Assembly: GCA_039929105.1 (NCBI GenBank)
Contig: JBDSRX010000049.1
Location: 1-17,514 of the forward strand
From: JBDSRX01 sp039929105
GTDB lineage: Bacteria; Patescibacteriota; Dojkabacteria; J137
Direction of reading: 5' to 3'
Length of the DNA stretch: 17,514 nucleotides
The notes beneath the pieces are model-generated. The model made no database searches and was not told the origin of the DNA. It worked only from the letters and a program-made list of their open reading frames with translations. Of this stretch, positions 6,580 through 13,651 are shown piece by piece; the first letter of the stretch is position 1; each line of letters starts with the position of its first letter. Made by a program: the position numbers and the translations under genes.

Positions 6580-8427
6580 TCAATAGCCGTAACCAAAGCC
6601 TCCATCCCCATAAGTTCCGTTTGGAATCAAATTTACGAATGTATTAAACCCATCCTGTTCACCTACATTTATATTCTGATAAGCTTCATTTAAGAATCTA
6701 TCCAATGCCCATCCTTGAATATAAACCATATATGGCTTTCCATGATATTTAAATAAAACATCATAGCTTATATAGAAATATGATTGATAAGGAAATGATA
6801 CTGGATAAGAGAGAGTAGAAATAGTTGGATATTTAACTGCTAAGTCTTGAATATAAGATATTGGATAAGAAGTTGGATATTCTCCGCTTCCATAAATATG
6901 TTGCATTATTGTTACCTCCGTTGCTTCACCATTAATATTTATACTCTTTGTAAATTCAGTTGTACCATATGGTGAGTAATTTCTCATAGAATCTAACAAT
7001 TTTTGATAGTCTGCTCCTTCTTCGTACTGATAGAAAGTGTAAGTAGGGTAACCATTCTTAGTTTTTAAAGCATAATTTAATAAAGGAAGATTTGGTCCAT
7101 ACCTCTGCATTACATCATTATACGTGTAGTCTCCATTGGCTCCAGGTGTATAGTAATTTCTATCTTTATAGAAATATGCATAAGTTAGAGCTGGTGGTGT
7201 GTTTTTAGATCCAATATATTGAAACTCTAAATCATTAGTTGGTAATAAAATATCTAAAGCATTATCTTTCATGTAATTTGAAAGTCTATTTCCATATTCT
7301 ACTTGATTGAAAACATAACTTGACCAATCTACAACTTTTACATCTGAAGTAAGGTTAGTTGCAAACTCAGTGCTAACTTTTGAGAATTCAGTTAAATTAT
7401 ATTCAACTTTATAATCTCTTGTATATATAAGAGTAGTAGGGTCAATATGGTTAATGTAGCCTTTAGTATTTGTAATTTCAAATGTTTTTGCATCTATTGT
7501 GTAAACACTAAATATAGTTGCAATTCCATATTCATCAATATATTGAGAAATTGCAGGATTAGTATTATTTGCACAATTTGCAGCATAACTAACTCCTATC
7601 TCATAAAAAGTTCTATTTGCTTGTTGATAAACTCTTCTAATTACTGCTGTCCCTCCAAAATATTGCATAATTTTATAAGAAATCTCTGCATAAGAAACTG
7701 GATAAGAAGCAACTGGATAACTTGGAACATCCTGTGTTGATGGAGCAGTTGAATACCAATACGGAGTATAGACCTGCTTAACTGCATAACTTCCACCTGA
7801 ATAAGAATAAGTCTCACTTGCAGTTGGACTATAGTGTGAGTTGTAATAATTTTGTAAAGTCCCATCTACATATTCAGACTTTCTAGAATAGTATGAGTTT
7901 TGAGGATCAAAGAATTCGGCAGTTATAAATCTATTCTTTTGTAGAGTAGAGTTGTAATCATTACAAACATTTGAAATTACACCAGGAGTAAATGTTTCTG
8001 TAGATTTTCTATAATTATACTTAGCTAAATCTGGTTGCTCTTCAGGTCCAACAGCTACAGTATTTCCTTGACCAACTGGCACTCCAGTGTTTGGATCTAC
8101 AGCTACATATCCAGATGTACCATGAAATACATTTTGAGGATTACCATTAGATGTACTTCCTGCGCTACCCGAACCTAAATTATTATTAACAACTCCTTTG
8201 GGATTATTTTTTACAATTTGAGTTAAAATTTCTGCTTTTTGAGCAGGATTTTCTTCAATCTCTTTTGCTTTAGATATTTCCGTAGAGGTATTATTGTTAT
8301 TTATAACTGCAAATACCAGTGCAATTGATACAACGGCAACAATTGATACTCCTAAGAATATAAATAACCTAGATTTAGGGTTTGCAACGTATCTTTTAAA
8401 CTCTTCCAGAAATGTTTCGTTCTCCAT
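6580..8427 (-). CDS. Large tyrosine-rich membrane-anchored extracellular protein, family unknown
   Basis: 615 residues. A short cytoplasmic N terminus (about 20 residues, net basic near the membrane) leads into one membrane helix (21-42). A low-complexity Asn/Gly/Ser/Thr linker (43-130) and a long extracytoplasmic part follow. By hand count it holds about 69 tyrosines (11 percent) and only two cysteines (155 and 285). Phrases built on S-Y-P-V/I-S-Y recur at about 236-246, 517-525 and 540-545, and the stretches following 241 and 540 look like diverged copies of one module. The C terminus is Gly/Tyr-rich (GDGGFGYGY). It is encoded 14 nt after the cysteine-repeat gene and very probably in the same operon, so the two may act together at the cell surface. 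No enzymatic motif recognised. Confidence 0.85.
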   Translation of the reverse strand: MENETFLEEFKRYVANPKSRLFIFLGVSIVAVVSIALVFAVINNNNTSTEISKAKEIEENPAQKAEILTQIVKNNPKGVVNNNLGSGSAGSTSNGNPQNVFHGTSGYVAVDPNTGVPVGQGNTVAVGPEEQPDLAKYNYRKSTETFTPGVISNVCNDYNSTLQKNRFITAEFFDPQNSYYSRKSEYVDGTLQNYYNSHYSPTASETYSYSGGSYAVKQVYTPYWYSTAPSTQDVPSYPVASYPVSYAEISYKIMQYFGGTAVIRRVYQQANRTFYEIGVSYAANCANNTNPAISQYIDEYGIATIFSVYTIDAKTFEITNTKGYINHIDPTTLIYTRDYKVEYNLTEFSKVSTEFATNLTSDVKVVDWSSYVFNQVEYGNRLSNYMKDNALDILLPTNDLEFQYIGSKNTPPALTYAYFYKDRNYYTPGANGDYTYNDVMQRYGPNLPLLNYALKTKNGYPTYTFYQYEEGADYQKLLDSMRNYSPYGTTEFTKSININGEATEVTIMQHIYGSGEYPTSYPISYIQDLAVKYPTISTLSYPVSFPYQSYFYISYDVLFKYHGKPYMVYIQGWALDRFLNEAYQNINVGEQDGFNTFVNLIPNGTYGDGGFGYGY

Positions 8428-8441
8428 ATATATTTTTGTTA

Positions 8442-8867
8442 TTAATTACAAGTTTTAAATTGACAGCTATTTGCTGAGTCTCTGGATACATAACTTCCAT
8501 CTGGACATACTTTTATATCTTGAGTACATGCACTCACAGATGTACTTGGGCATTCTTTAAATACGCAATTATTTGATGAATCTCTTGACACCGCACTTCC
8601 ATCAGGACACATTTTTACATCATCAGTACATATTTTTGTACCTCCTGGGCATTCTTTAAAATCACAATTTTTTTCGGGATCTCTTCCAACATAAGAACCA
8701 TCTGCACATTGTTTAGCTTCTAATGTACAAGCAATTCCGCCAGCAGGAGGAATAGTTGCAGGGGCTTTATTCATTAAATAATAAATAAAACCAAAACCAC
8801 TTAAACAAAGGGTGCAAACGAAGACGAGAGTAAAGCAGGAAACGAATATGAGTGTTTTTTGATTCAT
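8442..8867 (-). CDS. Small membrane-anchored protein with three cysteine-rich repeats
   Basis: 141 residues. An N-terminal membrane helix (about 5-31, itself with three cysteines) is followed by a short Pro/Ala linker and three 27-residue repeats (47-73, 80-106, 114-140). Each repeat follows C-x6-C-x-DGS-x-V-x-R-D, then C-x4-C, giving four conserved cysteines per unit, probably two disulfides. Similar C-DGS-x-V-x-R-x-C-F-x-C units are, from general knowledge, frequent in surface proteins of CPR bacteria; their role is unknown to me. The repeats should lie outside the membrane. It is the first gene of a likely operon with the tyrosine-rich protein and has its own promoter, divergent from the glycosyltransferase gene. 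Confidence 0.85.
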   Translation of the reverse strand: MNQKTLIFVSCFTLVFVCTLCLSGFGFIYYLMNKAPATIPPAGGIACTLEAKQCADGSYVGRDPEKNCDFKECPGGTKICTDDVKMCPDGSAVSRDSSNNCVFKECPSTSVSACTQDIKVCPDGSYVSRDSANSCQFKTCN

Positions 8868-8879
8868 TTATTAGGAAGT

Positions 8880-8908
8880 AATATATTAACTTCGTTACTA
8901 TTCTACAA
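8880..8908 (-). promoter_or_regulatory. Promoter of the cysteine-repeat / tyrosine-rich operon
   Basis: Minus strand: -35 TTGTAG (8908-8903), a 17-nt spacer and -10 TATATT (8885-8880). Twelve bases separate the hexamer from the ATG, so the leader would be about 5-6 nt, too short for a Shine-Dalgarno. Confidence 0.5.
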
Positions 8909-8947
8909 TAAATTGATACAGGATATAACTATTTCTATTAAGAAATT

Positions 8948-8956
8948 TGATATGAT
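8948..8956 (+). promoter_or_regulatory. Extended -10 promoter of the GT-C glycosyltransferase gene
   Basis: TGA-TATGAT is an extended -10 element. Six bases (TAACAC) separate it from the ATG at 8963, again predicting a leaderless mRNA. No good -35 lies 16-18 nt upstream, as is common for extended -10 promoters. Confidence 0.5.
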
Positions 8957-8962
8957 TAACAC

Positions 8963-10720
8963 ATGAAAAAAGCAATTTTAGCAATAGGCTTATTGGTGTT
9001 ATTTATAATTACTCTAATATTAAATGGAGCACCATTTATTTTTGGGGATGGGTATGGGTATTATCATAATTCCAAGACTTTAACTTCCACCGGAAGCTTT
9101 CAGCAAACAAACGAACCCGAATACTTTCCTTATACTGGTCATGCAGTAGGAGAGGAGAATGGGAAGTTTGTCACAGTTTATCCACCAGGGAGTTCTATAT
9201 TAATGTGGCCATTCTTGAGTGTTTCTAAATTTGCTGATAATGGCACAGTTTACACAGACTATTACAAAGCCTTCAATGGACATTCATTAGCAGATGGAAT
9301 TGCTGTTTTGTTAGCTGCCAGCTTTTATATGGTTTTAAGTTTAGTAATTATTTACAAACTTCTTAAAGGATTAGGATTTTCTACAAAAGTATCTATTGTT
9401 AGCCTTTCATCAATTTATTTAGGAAGTTACATGCTCACATATACTGAGCAATTCGCGTCTTATTCTCATATTTACGAAATCTTTACTGCATCACTATTAT
9501 TATATTTTTTGTATTTATTTGGAAAAAGATTTGAATACAAATACATGTTCTTAGCAGGTTTAGCAACAGGACTACTTGTTTTAACAAGGCCTGTAGATAT
9601 TGTAATTGCAATTCCCATATTTCTATTTATTCTTATATATAGAAACCGACGAGCTAAACTTTGGTATGTTTTAGGAGGAACCCCCTTTGCGTTTCTATTC
9701 TTGGCGTTCAATTTAACTTCGTATGGTAACGCTTTATCCTCTGGCTACGGTTCTCCAGAAAAACTTTTCGACTTTTCTAAATTTAATCTTATAAACCTAT
9801 TATTCTCAGATGTTCGAGGTTGGTTTATCTATTCACCAATAATGATATTAGCTGTAATTGGATTAATTGCATATTCTCGAAAAAACAAACCGTCTTTCTT
9901 AATTTATTTAGCACCATGTGTTTTATTAGTTTTAATTTATTCTTTCTGGCCAAACTGGTGGGCAGGAGATAGTCTAGGGCAAAGATTTCTAATGGTATTA
10001 GTTCCGTTTATGGCGATTGGTTTAGCGAATATATTGAAAGTTGTAATGTCATTGCGAGCGAAGCGTGGCAATCTCATTAGTATTTTAATGTTGCTGACTA
10101 TCACGATAAGTACAATTTACTCAGTTTCAATAACTATTCTATATAGAGTTACACCCACTTCAATTCTATATACAGAGAATGTCGATACTTTTAAAAGGTA
10201 TCCCGAAGTTACATCTGCAGAAAGATTTACACCTGTGGATATTCTTTCTTATCACTTAACAGCAATAATGGTCGATGGTTTTGGTTCAGGACAATATTTG
10301 TCTGACATTCAAAAAGGATTTAATGGAGGGAGAAGTCTACTTCTACTTGCGTTAGGCCAAACTGAACCATTAGCAAAAATTGAAAAAGTTTCAGAAAGAG
10401 AATTTAATTTAATAATAATTCCTAACAATGTGGGTCGTGGAATCTACACAGATATAAATGTAGGAATTGAGCAGAAAGATAAATATATTGATTTTAGAAT
10501 TACAAGTACAGATTTCTCTAAACTAGGTAGAATTAACTTTAATTGTATTGAGGATTCAAACTGTACTGCAAAATGGGAAGGGGGTGAAGGGACCTCTTAT
10601 AAAAGACAAATACTCGAAAAGAAAAGTAACGAAAGAGCACAAATTCAATTAAATTCAGAATTAAAAGTAGACTTCACATCAGACTGGGGAATTAAACTGG
10701 TGGATTATAAGCTAAAATGA
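8963..10720 (+). CDS. Polytopic GT-C-type glycosyltransferase (ArnT/PMT-like architecture)
   Basis: 585 residues with about ten hydrophobic segments in the first 400 and a soluble C-terminal part (about 400-585). The first extracytoplasmic loop after helix 1 contains GDGYGYYH, an acidic motif in the place of the catalytic Asp of GT-C enzymes, and later VYPPGSSILMWPF, typical of this superfamily. Such enzymes transfer sugars from lipid-linked donors outside the membrane; donor and acceptor cannot be read here. Residues about 362-372 (SLRAKRGNLI) are encoded by an inserted REP-like palindromic repeat. That insert puts a basic patch between two membrane segments without breaking the frame. TGA stop. 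It is divergent from the cysteine-repeat gene, and the next plus-strand gene has its own promoter. Confidence 0.8.
   Translation: MKKAILAIGLLVLFIITLILNGAPFIFGDGYGYYHNSKTLTSTGSFQQTNEPEYFPYTGHAVGEENGKFVTVYPPGSSILMWPFLSVSKFADNGTVYTDYYKAFNGHSLADGIAVLLAASFYMVLSLVIIYKLLKGLGFSTKVSIVSLSSIYLGSYMLTYTEQFASYSHIYEIFTASLLLYFLYLFGKRFEYKYMFLAGLATGLLVLTRPVDIVIAIPIFLFILIYRNRRAKLWYVLGGTPFAFLFLAFNLTSYGNALSSGYGSPEKLFDFSKFNLINLLFSDVRGWFIYSPIMILAVIGLIAYSRKNKPSFLIYLAPCVLLVLIYSFWPNWWAGDSLGQRFLMVLVPFMAIGLANILKVVMSLRAKRGNLISILMLLTITISTIYSVSITILYRVTPTSILYTENVDTFKRYPEVTSAERFTPVDILSYHLTAIMVDGFGSGQYLSDIQKGFNGGRSLLLLALGQTEPLAKIEKVSEREFNLIIIPNNVGRGIYTDINVGIEQKDKYIDFRITSTDFSKLGRINFNCIEDSNCTAKWEGGEGTSYKRQILEKKSNERAQIQLNSELKVDFTSDWGIKLVDYKLK
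10048..10077 (+). repeat. REP-like palindromic repeat inside a coding region
   Basis: The core ATTGCGAGCGAAGCGTGGCA is followed by ATCTCAT. ATTGC pairs with GCAAT and GC with GC around a GAA loop, so it is an imperfect hairpin. It is clearly more GC-rich than its surroundings. From general knowledge, words of this kind (TTGCGAGCGAAGCGTGGCAA) are dispersed repeats in several unrelated bacteria. It adds in-frame codons to the glycosyltransferase gene. Confidence 0.7.
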
Positions 10721-10751
10721 TTGTTCTTCTCATACTCTCTAGGTGTTGGCA

Positions 10752-10779
10752 CTGACAAATGGCATCAATATGCTATAAT
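10752..10779 (+). promoter_or_regulatory. Promoter of the 369-residue hypothetical gene
   Basis: -35 CTGACA (10752-10757), a 16-nt spacer and a perfect -10 TATAAT (10774-10779) preceded by TGC (extended -10). Eight bases lie before the ATG at 10788, so the leader is about 0-2 nt. Confidence 0.65.
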
Positions 10780-10787
10780 CGCATACT

Positions 10788-11897
10788 ATGGATTTTTCAA
10801 ATAAAGACACAATTCAAAATAATGTTTCAATTATTGAAACACATGATTTAAATGCAGAACAAATTATGGCAATTATAGAAGAAGTAGATAACAGCAATGT
10901 TGTTATCGATAGTTTTGTAATTGAATTGATAGAAAATGCATTATCAATAAAAACAGGTGTTTTAATGCGTACACTCATCTTCCTTTTTAAACTTACTAAA
11001 ACATTTCCAAATTTAAATTTAGTAAAGGGACATATCTTTAATACAGAGAATGACGAATCAAATCAAAAATTTGATGGAGAAACAAGAACCAATCTAAATG
11101 CGGAGTTTATTACTTTTTCTGAGAATATCACAAAAGAGTTATCTAATAATGCCTTAGACTTTGTAATAGCAATGTTTTACGCTTCTAAAGAAGATTTACA
11201 GGCAAGAGGAGAGACTAAATCATGGAGTCCAGACCTAATAAGAAAAGCTCAATCAAATCAGAACATCTTATATAGAGATATGATGCAAAAGGAAACTGTA
11301 TTTAGGACAGTTGTTTATACAGAAACTTTTTTTGATTTCCCATCCGATTTAGTAATACCTATAGACGATCGTGAATTAAATCACAAAATATTAATGTCCC
11401 TTTGGCATCTTAAACTAAGCAAAACAGATAAAAAATTTAATAAAAATATGCCTGTAAGAGATATTATAGGATTAGTTACAGATATTTATCGAAACTTTAT
11501 AAATAAGTTAAAAATACATATAAGCAATCGTGACTTCCATAGTGCAGCCAGATTACTTCAAAATTTAACATCAAATGATGGTAAGTTATTCCAGGAAGTT
11601 ACAATATTTCTAAATAATACTTATCTATTTCCAAAAACTACTGATGATAGCGAGAATAGTTATAAATTAGCTAGAACTATAAACATCTTAGATTTTCTTA
11701 GGAATTCTATTGAAATAACATTAACACAATCTGAAATTAATCTTATTTCTGAAATAAATCAAATTAGTGATGATAAAATAGAATATAGAAAGAGACTAGT
11801 GCCTCTTAAAGAGTTAAGCAATAGAATTAATACATATAATAAAATCCCTAGAGATTTGAGAACACATTTTAACTTTCTTGGAAATAGAAATGCTTAA
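10788..11897 (+). CDS. Hypothetical protein, 369 aa, predicted soluble and helical
   Basis: Family not recognised. 369 residues with no signal peptide and no convincing membrane helix. Composition is rich in Asn, Ile, Leu, Lys and Glu, with many amphipathic stretches, suggesting a mainly helical cytoplasmic protein. There are no cysteines and no nucleotide-binding or catalytic motif. It has its own strong extended -10 promoter and is a single-gene unit, converging on the DUF1801 gene 82 nt downstream. The open frame is long, uses the window's normal codons and starts exactly where the promoter predicts, so I regard it as a real gene. Confidence 0.8.
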   Translation: MDFSNKDTIQNNVSIIETHDLNAEQIMAIIEEVDNSNVVIDSFVIELIENALSIKTGVLMRTLIFLFKLTKTFPNLNLVKGHIFNTENDESNQKFDGETRTNLNAEFITFSENITKELSNNALDFVIAMFYASKEDLQARGETKSWSPDLIRKAQSNQNILYRDMMQKETVFRTVVYTETFFDFPSDLVIPIDDRELNHKILMSLWHLKLSKTDKKFNKNMPVRDIIGLVTDIYRNFINKLKIHISNRDFHSAARLLQNLTSNDGKLFQEVTIFLNNTYLFPKTTDDSENSYKLARTINILDFLRNSIEITLTQSEINLISEINQISDDKIEYRKRLVPLKELSNRINTYNKIPRDLRTHFNFLGNRNA

Positions 11898-11979
11898 GTT
11901 AAGCCTTCATTAAGAATCTATATTCAAAGTCTTTGGCTTTAGAAATAACGATTCTTTTTGGTGAGTTTTACTCTCAATA

Positions 11980-12360
11980 TTATATATTTCGCCATCCTCC
12001 TTTTCTATTATTAGCGATGACTGCTTTAAAAAGATTTAATAATGCTGTCTCATTTATTTTATCGTTTTCGTAAATTTGAATAGATCTTGCTGTCTTATTT
12101 CCTTCTCCTTGATTAATTATTTTCTCTGGATCTGGAGCAATAGGATCGTAAATAAAAATATTTATATGATCTTTTGTAACTTGGAAAGCACAGATATTAC
12201 CATCTAAAGTAAAATAAGGTCTATCAGTTCGTTTGATAGTTTCCATTACCCCTTGATCAGCTTCGTGAACTATTTTACGAACTTTTTTACAAACTTCTTG
12301 CTTCCAACCTGTTAAGTTCTCGATGAATTCATCAACTCTTCTGTCTGTTTTATTTTCCAT
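11980..12360 (-). CDS. DUF1801 (YdhG-like) domain protein
   Basis: 126 residues that fit the small DUF1801 fold. An N-terminal helix pair (VDEFIENLTGWKQEVCKKVRKIVHEAD) is followed by the METIKRTDRPYFTLDGNICAFQVTKDHINIFIYD strand region. A C-terminal Lys/Arg-rich helix comes last (TALLNLFKAVIANNRKGG). The domain has a CyaY/YdhG-like alpha-beta fold and its biochemical role is not established. An extended -10 (TGT-TAAAAT) ends 6 nt before the ATG, so the mRNA is probably leaderless. The promoter lies against the 3' end of the composite tRNA locus, which is on the same strand, so read-through from the tRNA region is also possible. Confidence 0.82.
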   Translation of the reverse strand: MENKTDRRVDEFIENLTGWKQEVCKKVRKIVHEADQGVMETIKRTDRPYFTLDGNICAFQVTKDHINIFIYDPIAPDPEKIINQGEGNKTARSIQIYENDKINETALLNLFKAVIANNRKGGWRNI

Positions 12361-12366
12361 ATAGTT

Positions 12367-12375
12367 ATTTTAACA
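12367..12375 (-). promoter_or_regulatory. Extended -10 promoter of the DUF1801 gene
   Basis: Minus strand TGT-TAAAAT, with the hexamer at 12372-12367. Six bases (AACTAT) separate it from the ATG at 12360. Any -35 would fall in the T-arm/acceptor part of the outer tRNA and is weak. Confidence 0.45.
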
Positions 12376-12424
12376 AATATGCCGAGGATAGGAATCGAAC
12401 CTACAACCTACTATTTGTGCCTGT

Positions 12425-12514
12425 CCCGTTATAGCTGGATGCGAGACTCGAACTCACCACCTGCTGTTTACGATACAGCTGCTCTACCAGATGAGCTAAA
12501 CCAGCTATAACGGG
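12425..12514. repeat. Perfect inverted repeat enclosing tRNA-Thr
   Basis: CCCGTTATAGCTGG (12425-12438) and CCAGCTATAACGGG (12501-12514) are exact reverse complements. Five of the 14 pairs belong to the tRNA acceptor stem and nine (CCCGTTATA / TATAACGGG) lie outside it. Just beyond, CTGT (12421-12424) can pair with ACAG (12519-12522) across an unpaired AATG. Confidence 0.85.
12433..12505 (-). tRNA. tRNA-Thr (anticodon CGT)
   Basis: Full cloverleaf. Acceptor GCTGGTT / ATCCAGC with a U-U mismatch at 6:67; D-arm GCTC-ATCTGGTA-GAGC; anticodon arm GCTGT-ATCGTAA-ACAGC giving CGT, decoding ACG; variable loop AGGTG; T-arm GTGAG-TTCGAGT-CTCGC; discriminator T. No CCA encoded. It lies inside the anticodon loop of another tRNA gene. 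Its acceptor stem is lengthened by nine further perfect pairs formed with flanking sequence, which processing by RNase P and 3' nucleases would have to remove. Confidence 0.88.
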
Positions 12515-12536
12515 AATGACAGTTGCTCGGACCCTG

Positions 12537-12556
12537 CCCTGAGCTAAGTCGAAGGG
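12537..12556. repeat. REP-like repeat in the D-loop of the outer tRNA
   Basis: CCCTGAGCTAAGTCGAAGGG, GC-rich against its surroundings, with CCCT / AGGG ends. From general knowledge, CCCTGAGC-N-GTCGAAGGG words are dispersed repeats in many bacteria. On the minus strand it contains TTAGCTCA, nearly the same as the tRNA D-stem word GTAGCTCA found 20 nt away. Confidence 0.65.
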
Positions 12557-12622
12557 AAATGAGCTACGTCGGCATAACAAATTATACCTTAATTATTATG
12601 TTAGGTGGCTTGCTCAATGAAC

Positions 12623-12653
12623 TTGAACAATATCTGTATAACGTTTATATAAT
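12623..12653 (+). promoter_or_regulatory. Likely promoter of the ice-binding protein / sortase operon
   Basis: TTGAAC (12623-12628) precedes TATATA (12646-12651, spacer 17) overlapping TATAAT (12648-12653, spacer 19). Transcription would start near 12660, leaving a leader of about 70 nt that is AT-rich and shows no Shine-Dalgarno. It is the longest predicted leader in the window. Confidence 0.5.
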
Positions 12654-12731
12654 CGAAGTATTATTTGATTTCCTTCTATTAATACCCTAAACTAAATATA
12701 TTTCAAATAAAATATTTCTTTACTTTACTTT

Positions 12732-13616
12732 ATGAGACTAGCAAAAGGAGTTTCAGTAATTGTTTTTATCTTAATGTTTACGTTAGGGCAAACAGTTGTT
12801 ACTAAAGCTGCTACCTCACCAGTTTTCGGTGCTGCTGATAGCTACTCTGTTTTAGGAGGTTCGATTGTATCAAATACAGGTGCCACGGTTGTATTCGGTG
12901 ATGTAGGAGTTAGTCCTAGTATTGGAGTACCGCCTCATGTCACAGGTTTTCCACCTGGAGTTGTTAATGGTTCAATTCACGATGCAGATACAAGTGCATC
13001 AAATGCACAAGCAGATAATACCTCACTATTTGGTGCTATAGACCAAGGATGCGATACAACCTATCCTGGAGTACAAGATTTAGCACTCGTATCACCGCTA
13101 GTAGCTGGAGTCTACTGCTCAACAGGTTCTTTTATACTTACAGGTAATCTAACATTAGCCGGTACTGGTGTTTGGATATTTAAATCCGACTCAACAATTA
13201 TTTCTTCACCTGGTTCGAGCGTTACTGGAGGAGATCCCTGTAATGTTTGGTGGAGGGCAGTTAGTTCAATTATTTTAGATACTACTACAGTATTTTTAGG
13301 TAATGTTTTAGCACTAACTACTATTACTATGAATACAGGAGCTGCTTTAAACGGTAGGCTCTTAGCTCAAACAGGAGCTGTGAATTTAAATAGCAATACA
13401 ATCACAAACACAGCATGTGCTGCCGGCGGCGGAACTACAGGTGGCACGACTGGAGGAACAACTGGTGGTACAATGGGTGGTACGTTACCATCAACATCTG
13501 GACTCGCTACAGGAATATCTAACAACCTAGTTGGATTCGTAATAGTTGTACTTGCTGGAATAGTAACAGCCTCTTCATTTTCTACTTATAGACGAAATAA
13601 AGAGACAGCAATTTAA
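12732..13616 (+). CDS. DUF3494 ice-binding-type surface protein with a sortase-like C-terminal signal
   Basis: 294 residues. Signal peptide at 1-26 (basic start, hydrophobic core, cleavage near TKA-A). A DUF3494 / ice-binding-like domain fills about 30-230, with the family's opening FGAADSYSVLGGSIVSNTG, GDVGVSP, a late VWIFKSDSTI strand and the ALNGRLLAQTGAVNLNSNTI end. In this family the domain is a beta-solenoid, and some members bind ice while others serve in adhesion. A Thr-Gly-Gly linker (about 233-251) leads to LPSTSG (252-257), a hydrophobic segment (266-281) and RR-x-K (287-290). This is the layout of a sortase substrate, although Ser stands where LPxTG has Gly. The sortase gene follows after 35 nt, so the pair is probably one operon. 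Confidence 0.88.
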   Translation: MRLAKGVSVIVFILMFTLGQTVVTKAATSPVFGAADSYSVLGGSIVSNTGATVVFGDVGVSPSIGVPPHVTGFPPGVVNGSIHDADTSASNAQADNTSLFGAIDQGCDTTYPGVQDLALVSPLVAGVYCSTGSFILTGNLTLAGTGVWIFKSDSTIISSPGSSVTGGDPCNVWWRAVSSIILDTTTVFLGNVLALTTITMNTGAALNGRLLAQTGAVNLNSNTITNTACAAGGGTTGGTTGGTTGGTMGGTLPSTSGLATGISNNLVGFVIVVLAGIVTASSFSTYRRNKETAI

Positions 13617-13651
13617 ACCCTAAAAATTAAATAGAAATACTTTCTAGCTCT

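Larger units (their letters stand above)
12380..12573 (-). pseudogene. Interrupted tRNA gene (identity unreadable), probably non-functional
   Basis: Two halves of one tRNA frame a second tRNA. 5' half: acceptor strand GCCGACG (12573-12567), TA, D-stem GCTC...GAGC, base A, anticodon stem ACTGT. 3' half: ATAGT (pairs with ACTGT, one G-U), variable loop AGGTT, T-arm GTAGG-TTCGATT-CCTAT, acceptor strand CCTCGGC and discriminator A (12380). Every element except the D-loop and anticodon loop has standard length. The D-loop is 32 nt and contains a REP-like repeat. The anticodon loop is interrupted by about 110 nt holding tRNA-Thr. Acceptor position 6:67 is C-C. No ligation of the flanking bases yields a 7-nt loop with U33, so the anticodon and identity cannot be assigned. 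No CCA is encoded. Confidence 0.65.

Noticed and set aside
7447..7865. Frames at 7447-7740 (plus) and 7641-7865 (minus)
   Set aside because: Both overlap the long tyrosine-rich gene in other frames; the cysteine-rich and Gln/Leu-rich compositions come from reading its biased codons out of frame.
9472..9711. 79-residue minus-strand frame
   Set aside because: Antisense to membrane segments of the GT-C glycosyltransferase; no promoter or recognisable product.
11958..11978. Bidirectional terminator between the 369-aa and DUF1801 genes
   Set aside because: Only a 4-bp GAGT / ACTC stem is present; too weak to call.
12515..12573. Reading the 5' outer tRNA half from the second GCTC (12546-12543) as a separate tRNA
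   Set aside because: The seven bases before it do not pair with any nearby acceptor 3' strand, whereas GCCGACG pairs with CCTCGGC at six of seven positions.
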